Shown one piece after another: positions 6,930 to 11,408 of a DNA stretch of 11,408 nucleotides. A program made the position numbers and the translations under genes. Numbering within the stretch: the stretch's first letter is position 1; the number at the start of each line of letters is the position of its first letter. Below the pieces are notes generated by a model. That model was given only the letters and a program-made list of their open reading frames with translations. It ran no database searches and was not told the DNA's origin. Source of the stretch: Parachlamydiales bacterium (GTDB taxonomy: Bacteria > Chlamydiota > Chlamydiia > Chlamydiales > Rhabdochlamydiaceae); assembly GCA_020050965.1 (NCBI GenBank), contig JAGVJV010000122.1:1-11408 (forward strand), written 5' to 3'.

Positions 6930-6961
6930 ACGCAAAGACCCGAAGGCGCCAAGACGCAAAG
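6930..6961. repeat. Degenerate CGCAAAGAC-type short repeat unit
   Basis: CGCAAAGACC CGAAGGCGCC AAGACGCAAAG is a run of degenerate 8-10-base units built on 'cgcaaag / cgaagg / ccaag / acgcaaag'. Runs of this kind are familiar from intergenic regions and insertion boundaries in many environmental bacterial genomes. It lies between the copN promoter region and the first AbiEi operator arm, so it marks the copN-side edge of the inserted plus-strand module. Only one copy is in the window, so dispersal in this genome cannot be shown here. Confidence 0.45.
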
Positions 6962-6989
6962 AAATTTTTATAATTCTTGGTTTTGAGCT

Positions 6990-7016
6990 AGATACTGTCA
7001 TTTTCCGCCAGTATCT
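6990..7016. promoter_or_regulatory. AbiEi operator-like inverted repeat 1 (12-3-12)
   Basis: The left arm AGATACTGTCAT (6990-7001) and the right arm (7005-7016, complement AGATACTGGCGG, 9 of 12 identical) are separated by 3 bases. The outer eight bases of the arms match perfectly. The right arm ends at the proposed -35 box of abiEi. AbiEi antitoxins are known to bind two inverted repeats upstream of their operon and to repress it. Assignment to AbiEi is by position and geometry. Confidence 0.65.
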
Positions 7017-7044
7017 TGCCAGAAATTCTAGTTTATGGTAATTT
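7016..7044 (+). promoter_or_regulatory. Candidate abiE promoter
   Basis: TTGCCA (7016-7021; 5 of 6 to TTGACA) and TAATTT (7039-7044; 3 of 6) are spaced by 17 bases. The element sits between the two inverted repeats, so an antitoxin bound to both would flank or bend it. The -10 match is poor, so the exact start is uncertain. Confidence 0.3.
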
Positions 7045-7050
7045 AAGGAT

Positions 7051-7077
7051 AGAAACTGTCGTTATATGACAGTATCT
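7051..7077. promoter_or_regulatory. AbiEi operator-like inverted repeat 2 (12-3-12)
   Basis: The left arm AGAAACTGTCGT (7051-7062) and the right arm ATGACAGTATCT (7066-7077) are separated by 3 bases. The right arm is the exact 12-base reverse complement of the left arm of repeat 1, and the left arm matches that sequence at 10 of 12. The centre is 61 bases from that of repeat 1, close to six helical turns, so both would lie on a similar face of DNA. It ends directly before the abiEi ribosome site (GGAG at 7078). Confidence 0.65.
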
Positions 7078-7087
7078 GGAGAGAAAT

Positions 7088-7675
7088 TTGAATTTAAGAG
7101 ACCATCCAAAACCCTATATTCGCGATACAGAATTAGCCATTCTTCTGGGAGGAACCCAAGATCGAGTCCATTCTTGGATAAAACGGGCCTTCCAAAAGGA
7201 AGACTTGGTTCGTCTTAAGAGGGGGGTCTATTTAATCGATCACTTGCCTATAGATAAATTTGAAATAGCCCAGCACTTGTATGGTCCTTCTTATATCAGC
7301 CTTGAGTCAGCGTTATCTTATCATGGATGGATACCTGAGGCGGTTTATACCACAACGAGTGTTAGCACCAAGAAAAGTCCCACCATTACGACGTCAATCG
7401 GGATCTTTAGCTATGAGCATACCCCGGCAGAGCAGTTTTTCATGTGTGTGGATAAAATCGGGGAATTTCTTATTGCTCAGCCTTGGAAAGGATTGGCCGA
7501 TTATGTTTATGTTTATCGAAAAAAGTGGAAGAGCATGAAAGAAATGATGGATGATTTACGTATCGAAAGATCTAGCATTGCAAGTTCAGATAGAAGGGTT
7601 CTTGAGGAAATTGCCCAATATTATGACAGTCCTCGAGTACGTCGTTTTGCTAAACAGATGTTGAAGGAGTTTTAG
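7088..7675 (+). CDS. abiEi: AbiEi antitoxin and transcriptional repressor (type IV toxin-antitoxin)
   Basis: The 195-residue protein has an N-terminal winged-helix region (ELAILLGGTQDRVHSWIKRA, then LVRLKRGVYLI) followed by the AbiEi hallmark GPSYISLESALSYHGWIPE and the strand-rich TTTSVSTKKSPTITTSIGIFSYEHTP. In known AbiE systems this protein represses its own operon and protects the cell from AbiEii without binding it, which defines type IV. The C-terminal third (IERSSIASSDRRVLEEIAQYYDSPRVRRFAKQML) is helical and basic. The start is a TTG preceded by GGAGAG at a good distance; no in-frame ATG lies near the N terminus. The gene is immediately followed by abiEii (stop TAG, then ATG with no gap) and preceded by the paired inverted repeats. 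Base composition is more AT-rich than the flanking T3S genes, as expected for an acquired defence module. Confidence 0.88.
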   Translation: MNLRDHPKPYIRDTELAILLGGTQDRVHSWIKRAFQKEDLVRLKRGVYLIDHLPIDKFEIAQHLYGPSYISLESALSYHGWIPEAVYTTTSVSTKKSPTITTSIGIFSYEHTPAEQFFMCVDKIGEFLIAQPWKGLADYVYVYRKKWKSMKEMMDDLRIERSSIASSDRRVLEEIAQYYDSPRVRRFAKQMLKEF

Positions 7676-8863
7676 ATGAACATCTCTATCATCGAAAGTC
7701 GTTTAAAAAAATTCGGGTCTAGTACCAAGCAGCAGGAGAAGCATGCTCTACGTGAAATTGCGCAAGAAATAGCTCTGAGCGGACTTGCGAGAACAGATTT
7801 TTTCAAGCATGTCGCTTTTATCGGTGGATCATGTTTGCGAATCGTCTATGGGCTGAAACGATTTTCTGAGGATCTGGATTTCTGGACAATCAATCCAATT
7901 CCCGACTTTGAATGGGAACATTATCTACGTGTAGTGGAAGAGGAATTTAGAGCCTATGCCTTTCACATGAGTATTCAAGATCAAGAATCGGTTAGTTCAA
8001 GAAAAAGGGCTCTTTTAAAACAAGCAGAGATCAAGAAATTGTTGATTTTAACGCATGCACGAAAATTTACACAGGATGAGACTCTCCAAATCAAATTCGA
8101 GATCGATACAAATCCTCCGCTAGGTTCAGGAGTTGAATTGAAAAATCTTGACTTCCCTTATCCTTTTGCATTTACAACTCTTGATCAACAAAGCCTCTTT
8201 TCCAGTAAGATCCTCGCTCTTTTTGATCAAAAAAAAGAAAAAGGGCGTCATTGGTTTGATTTTCTTTGGTATATCTCGCAAAAATGGCCTGTGAATTATC
8301 AACTCTTGAGCCAAGCTCGTATGCATGAAGTTGATCTAGCGCTGCTGCAAAGTGAATTAGCAGAACTGATTCAGTCGAGAAATTGGTCTGCCCTAAAAGC
8401 CGATATTAAACCTTTCATCACTCCAGAAGAGCAAGAGACCGTTGATCTTTGGAGTCCACAGTTTTTTCTAGGACATCTTGAAGCCCTGGTAGAGTATTTA
8501 CAACCCAAGTCTATTTCCCTTGCAAATTTAATCGCCGAAATGAAGGGCAAGCAGCTCTATAAACAAATTGAGCAGGCTATTGTTTCTGGTGCACAAGTGA
8601 ATGACGATACACGGGGTGGCCATCGCCCATTACAGATGGCTTTGGCCAAAGGCTATAGTGATGTAGCGGAACTTTTGATTGAACAGGGGGCAGATCCAAA
8701 TTTTAGAGACCGTAGCGGATTGACCCCACTGCAAACGGCGGTCAATCATGGTCATTTTGATCTGGCCCGTTTGCTGATCCAGAAAGGAGCTATCTTTGAT
8801 CGAAATGCTCCAAACTTAGCTTTCGATCAGCACCAGCTCTATCGATTCTTGATGATTACGTAA
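7676..8863 (+). CDS. abiEii: AbiEii nucleotidyltransferase toxin fused to C-terminal ankyrin repeats
   Basis: This 395-residue protein has an N-terminal nucleotidyltransferase domain of the AbiEii/AbiGii (DUF1814-like) family: FIGGSCLRIVYGLKRFSEDLDFW with GGS at 50-52 and the metal-binding pair Asp66/Asp68, IKFEID with a third acidic residue Asp144, Lys178 in SSKILAL, and RHWFDFLWY (191-199), the family's R-D/H-W-Y/F-D-F motif. All expected catalytic positions look intact. Characterised relatives bind GTP or add nucleotides to tRNA 3' ends. From about residue 292 the sequence changes to ankyrin repeats: a partial one (KQLYKQIEQAIVSGAQVND), then RPLQMALAKGYSDVAELLIEQGADPN, then GLTPLQTAVNHGHFDLARLLIQKGA. 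A plain AbiEii is about 300 residues, so the repeats are an extra module in the same continuous frame. The stop overlaps the convergent sctV end by 8 bases. Confidence 0.88.
   Translation: MNISIIESRLKKFGSSTKQQEKHALREIAQEIALSGLARTDFFKHVAFIGGSCLRIVYGLKRFSEDLDFWTINPIPDFEWEHYLRVVEEEFRAYAFHMSIQDQESVSSRKRALLKQAEIKKLLILTHARKFTQDETLQIKFEIDTNPPLGSGVELKNLDFPYPFAFTTLDQQSLFSSKILALFDQKKEKGRHWFDFLWYISQKWPVNYQLLSQARMHEVDLALLQSELAELIQSRNWSALKADIKPFITPEEQETVDLWSPQFFLGHLEALVEYLQPKSISLANLIAEMKGKQLYKQIEQAIVSGAQVNDDTRGGHRPLQMALAKGYSDVAELLIEQGADPNFRDRSGLTPLQTAVNHGHFDLARLLIQKGAIFDRNAPNLAFDQHQLYRFLMIT
8549..8806 (+). other. Ankyrin-repeat segment of the AbiEii fusion
   Basis: Residues about 292-377 of the toxin contain one degenerate and two good ankyrin units. 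The diagnostic pattern G-hTPLh-A---G---hh--Ll--GAd-n is visible in RPLQMALAKGYSDVAELLIEQGADPN and GLTPLQTAVNHGHFDLARLLIQKGA. Ankyrin repeats bind protein partners and are abundant in amoeba-associated bacteria. Confidence 0.85.
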
Positions 8864-10985
8864 GCTGAATACGGCCCAAGGGCTGGATCTTGATCTCAGG
8901 CACGATTTCCTGGTAGGAGACAACGGCCATATCGGGGAATTCTCCTTCGATCAATTTTCGGATAAACCGTCGCACATCGATTGCGGTCAAAAGTACAGGC
9001 GGTTGTCCTCCAGTTGGAGTGGGAGTAATCACTTGTCTCATGGCATTTAGAATGAGTTGCACGCTGTCTGGGTCCAGTGCTAAGTAGGAACCAGCTGAGG
9101 TCTGTTTAATTGCTCCACGGACCATATCTTCAATCTCGGGATCGCATAAGTAGACCGAGAGAATGGACTGCCCTTGCGAATACTTGTAGCTAATGTAGCG
9201 CTTCAGTGAGGAGCGTACATATTCAGTCAGCAGAACTGTATCTTTTTCGCTCTGGGCCCACTCACTGAGTGATTCTAAAATCGTTCTCAGATCTTTGATT
9301 GAAATCTGTTCCTGCACCAATCTTCTAAAAATCTCGGTTAATTTCTGCAAGGGAACAAGGCGGGTTACTTCTTTGACCAGATCGGGGAATGATTTTTCGA
9401 TGAATTCTAAGATGCCGCGCACCTCTTGGATTCCGATGAAGTCTGCAGCGTGCTGGCGATAGAAATAGGAAAGGTGGAGGATCATCACGTCGAGCGGGCG
9501 CCAGAATTTGATTCCCGCTTTTTTCATTACATCTTGGTACTTCTGGTCAACCCAATAGGAGGGCTGGCCAAGGGAGTTTTTGGAAGTGGTGTGGGGGATG
9601 TTGTACCGTTTGAGTGTCTCGGGATCCTCATTGGTCAAAAGCGCATTCTCTTCGATTTTGCCGCGGACGATCGGCACTTCGTTGAGCATGATCAGGTATT
9701 CGTCGTCGCTGAGGATGGGCGATTCGGTCCGGACGTGGACGCCAGGGAAACGGACGCCGAGATCTTGGTAGAGGGCGTGGCGCATTTTAGGGATCATCTC
9801 TTCGATGAAGGTCATCCCTCCTTTTTCGCGGCGGATCTCTTTGGAAAGGTAGGTGCCCACTTCGAGGATGATCGGCAGGGTGAGGGCATATTCGTCGACG
9901 CCTCCGCGGACAACTCGGTGGCCTGCAACGTCGGTTTCAACGGCAGCACCGGTCGATATGCGTGCTTCGCGGCTTTCTCCCCGTTTTTGTTTATAGAAAG
10001 TGTAAGCTCCAGCAGAGATGACACCTAGGCCAAGCATGACGAAAATCAGGGTCGGGAAGCCTTTAAAGAAGGACATCATAAAGATCACGACGCCGGCGAT
10101 GATGATCGCTTTGGGCTGGCCGAGCAGCTGTGAGGAGATCTCAGAGCCGAGGTTCTCGTCCTTTTTGTCGCTCGAGACGCGGGTGGTGACGATACCGGCG
10201 GTCAGGGCGATGAGGAGCGAAGGGATTTGAGAGACGAGACCGGCACCGATCGAGAGAAGGGTATAGGTTTTGGCCGCATCAAGGGCAGTCATTCCGCGCA
10301 TTGACATCCCGATGATCAGACCGCCGATGATGTTGATGACAGCGATCACGATACCGGCGATCACGTCCCCTTTGACGAACTTCATCGCACCGTCCATCGC
10401 TCCGTACATCTGGCTCTCTTTTTGGAGGGCAAGACGGAGCTGGCGGGCTTGATTGGCGTCGATCACACCGCTGCGCATATCTGCGTCGATGCTCATCTGC
10501 TTACCGGGCATCGCGTCCAAAGTAAAGCGAGCGGCCACCTCGGCGACCCTTTCGGCACCTTTGGTCACCACGATGAACTGGACGATGGTGATAATTAAGA
10601 AGACGATACCGCCGACGACAAAGTTACCGCCGACCACAAACTGGCCGAAGGCGAAGATAATGTGACCCGCATTGGCGTAGAGGAGGATCTGCTTGGTCGC
10701 TGAAATTTCAATACCAAGGCGGAATAGGGTGGTGATCAAGAGCAGCGAGGGGAAGATCGAGAGGTTGACCGCTTTGGGAATGTAAAGTGCGACCATCAAT
10801 AGGGTGATCGAAATCGTGAGGTTGATCGCGATGAAATTATCGAGGATCGCAGGGGAGATCGGCACGATAATGATCATGATCAAAAGGATGATGAACGCGG
10901 CCAAAAAGAGGTCAGTCGAGCGGCTAATTGCTCTGAGCATCCTTTCGCCGCCTAACATGCGGCCGAGATTTTCAAAAAATTTCAT
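8856..10985 (-). CDS. sctV: Type III secretion export gate SctV (CdsV/LcrD, FHIPEP family)
   Basis: This 709-residue protein has the full architecture of the nonameric export gate. About eight membrane segments fall between residues 25 and 335. They include the family-typical LLLITTLFRLGIEISATKQILL, the FHIPEP loop AARFTLDAMPGKQMSIDADMRSG and GAGLVSQIPSLLIALTAGIVTTRV. A large cytoplasmic domain follows (about 365-709) with EVRGILEFIEKSFPDLVKEVTRLVPLQKLTEIFRRLVQE. This domain forms the ring that receives chaperone-substrate complexes. The ATG at 10985-10983 overlaps the sctU stop (ATGA). Its stop lies inside the 3' end of abiEii on the other strand. It could in principle be flagellar FlhA, but the neighbours copN, chaperone and malQ and the chlamydial context favour T3S. 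No frameshift or truncation is seen despite the adjacent insertion. Confidence 0.96.
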   Translation of the reverse strand: MKFFENLGRMLGGERMLRAISRSTDLFLAAFIILLIMIIIVPISPAILDNFIAINLTISITLLMVALYIPKAVNLSIFPSLLLITTLFRLGIEISATKQILLYANAGHIIFAFGQFVVGGNFVVGGIVFLIITIVQFIVVTKGAERVAEVAARFTLDAMPGKQMSIDADMRSGVIDANQARQLRLALQKESQMYGAMDGAMKFVKGDVIAGIVIAVINIIGGLIIGMSMRGMTALDAAKTYTLLSIGAGLVSQIPSLLIALTAGIVTTRVSSDKKDENLGSEISSQLLGQPKAIIIAGVVIFMMSFFKGFPTLIFVMLGLGVISAGAYTFYKQKRGESREARISTGAAVETDVAGHRVVRGGVDEYALTLPIILEVGTYLSKEIRREKGGMTFIEEMIPKMRHALYQDLGVRFPGVHVRTESPILSDDEYLIMLNEVPIVRGKIEENALLTNEDPETLKRYNIPHTTSKNSLGQPSYWVDQKYQDVMKKAGIKFWRPLDVMILHLSYFYRQHAADFIGIQEVRGILEFIEKSFPDLVKEVTRLVPLQKLTEIFRRLVQEQISIKDLRTILESLSEWAQSEKDTVLLTEYVRSSLKRYISYKYSQGQSILSVYLCDPEIEDMVRGAIKQTSAGSYLALDPDSVQLILNAMRQVITPTPTGGQPPVLLTAIDVRRFIRKLIEGEFPDMAVVSYQEIVPEIKIQPLGRIQLT

Positions 10986-11408
10986 TTAAACAAATCCAAG
11001 TGTGCAACTTCTTCTTTTTCGATCGATTCCAACCAACGGAGAATCTCGGAGACAGCCTCGTACGTCTCCTCAGGTATATAATCGCCGATTTCCCCTTTTT
11101 CGAACAGTGTTTGTGCAAGATCGACGTTTCTCATGATCGGAACATTGTACTCTTGGGCCAGCTGGACAATCCGGTCGGCGATCACCCCTTTCCCCATCGT
11201 GACTACGCGTGGAGCTGGTTCAGCCTCTTCGTTATATTGAATGGCGACGGCGATGTGGATGGGGTTAGTGATGACCGCGCGGGCTCGCTTGACCCCTGAC
11301 GGCCCCTCTTGGTAAGCAATTTCTTGAGCAACTCTGCGGCGCTGGCTCTTGATCTCGGGGTTACCTTCGGTGTCTTTGTATTCTTGCTTGACCTCAAATT
11401 TTTCCATC
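10982..11408 (-). CDS. sctU: Type III secretion switch protein SctU (CdsU), C-terminal fragment (runs off window)
   Basis: The 3' part of the gene is present, covering the cytoplasmic domain; the four membrane helices lie beyond the window. The first Met in view (MEKFEVKQEYKDTEGNPEIK) is inside the linker after the last membrane helix, not a start. The domain continues with RRRVAQEIAY, then VITNPIHIAVAIQY, where most family members have NPTH, the autocleavage site between Asn and Pro. GVIADRIVQLAQEYNVPIMRNVDLAQTLF and IGDYIPEETYEAVSEILRWL complete the fold. SctU changes export specificity from needle/rod subunits to later substrates. Here the Thr of the site is Ile while Asn, Pro and His are kept. 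The stop overlaps the sctV start by 4 bases. Confidence 0.94.
   Translation of the reverse strand, partial: MEKFEVKQEYKDTEGNPEIKSQRRRVAQEIAYQEGPSGVKRARAVITNPIHIAVAIQYNEEAEPAPRVVTMGKGVIADRIVQLAQEYNVPIMRNVDLAQTLFEKGEIGDYIPEETYEAVSEILRWLESIEKEEVAHLDLFK

Noticed and set aside
8873..8882. GCCC-AA-GGGC inverted repeat just past the abiEii stop, as a terminator
   Set aside because: The loop would be only 2 bases, there is no T-run on either side, and it lies within sctV codons.
9426..10028. Long open frame of 200 codons on the plus strand
   Set aside because: It lies fully antisense to the conserved SctV cytoplasmic domain, has no family-like motifs, and is explained by the codon use of sctV.
1..11408. 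tRNA, rRNA, CRISPR arrays, insertion-sequence transposases, integrase or attachment sites
   Set aside because: Reading both strands I found no sequence that would support any of these, so the route by which abiE entered is not visible here.

Overview
This window is from a member of the Chlamydiae, probably one of the environmental (amoeba- or protist-associated) lineages. The clearest marker is a run of type III secretion (T3S) genes on the minus strand: sctU (cdsU), sctV (cdsV/lcrD), sctW (copN), a CesT-family chaperone (scc1/sycE-like) and malQ. As I recall it, this order is conserved across chlamydiae. The SctU fragment also carries the linker typical of chlamydial CdsU (KFEVKQEYKDTEGNPEIK). 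I cannot name the genus from this sequence alone.

Layout. Positions 1-1283 (minus) hold a small envelope/stress operon: a secreted or anchored Pro-Thr-tailed hypothetical, a BdbC/DsbB-type disulfide oxidoreductase, and the start of clpB, which runs off the window. msrA (1352-1837, plus) is divergent from it. An AT-rich orphan gene of 90 codons (1834-2106, minus) with its own extended -10 promoter meets msrA tail to tail. Positions 2211-6881 (minus) form a tight operon, sctW - chaperone - malQ - transglutaminase-like/TPR protein, in which every junction overlaps by 1-4 bases. Positions 8856-11408 (minus) hold sctV and the 3' part of sctU, also joined by a 4-base overlap.

Between these two T3S blocks, on the plus strand and more AT-rich, is a complete AbiE-type (type IV) toxin-antitoxin pair: abiEi (7088-7675) directly followed by abiEii (7676-8863). 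Its control region (6882-7087) contains two inverted repeats of identical 12-3-12 geometry, which fits the two-site operator known for AbiEi autoregulation. It also contains a copy of a degenerate CGCAAAGAC-type repeat at the copN side. The toxin is unusual: after the nucleotidyltransferase domain it carries two to three ankyrin repeats at its C terminus.

How the parts fit together. SctU and SctV are export-apparatus proteins, SctW/CopN is the gatekeeper plug, and the small chaperone probably binds CopN or an effector. MalQ is glycogen/maltodextrin metabolism that travels with the T3S genes in chlamydiae. The inserted toxin-antitoxin pair splits the T3S cluster with an oppositely transcribed module. 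No space or hairpin for a terminator is visible where abiEii and sctV converge (they overlap by 8 bases). Long sctUV transcripts could therefore run antisense through abiE toward copN, and abiE transcripts could run antisense into sctV. The AbiEii-ankyrin fusion and its placement inside the T3S locus are the most interesting features here.
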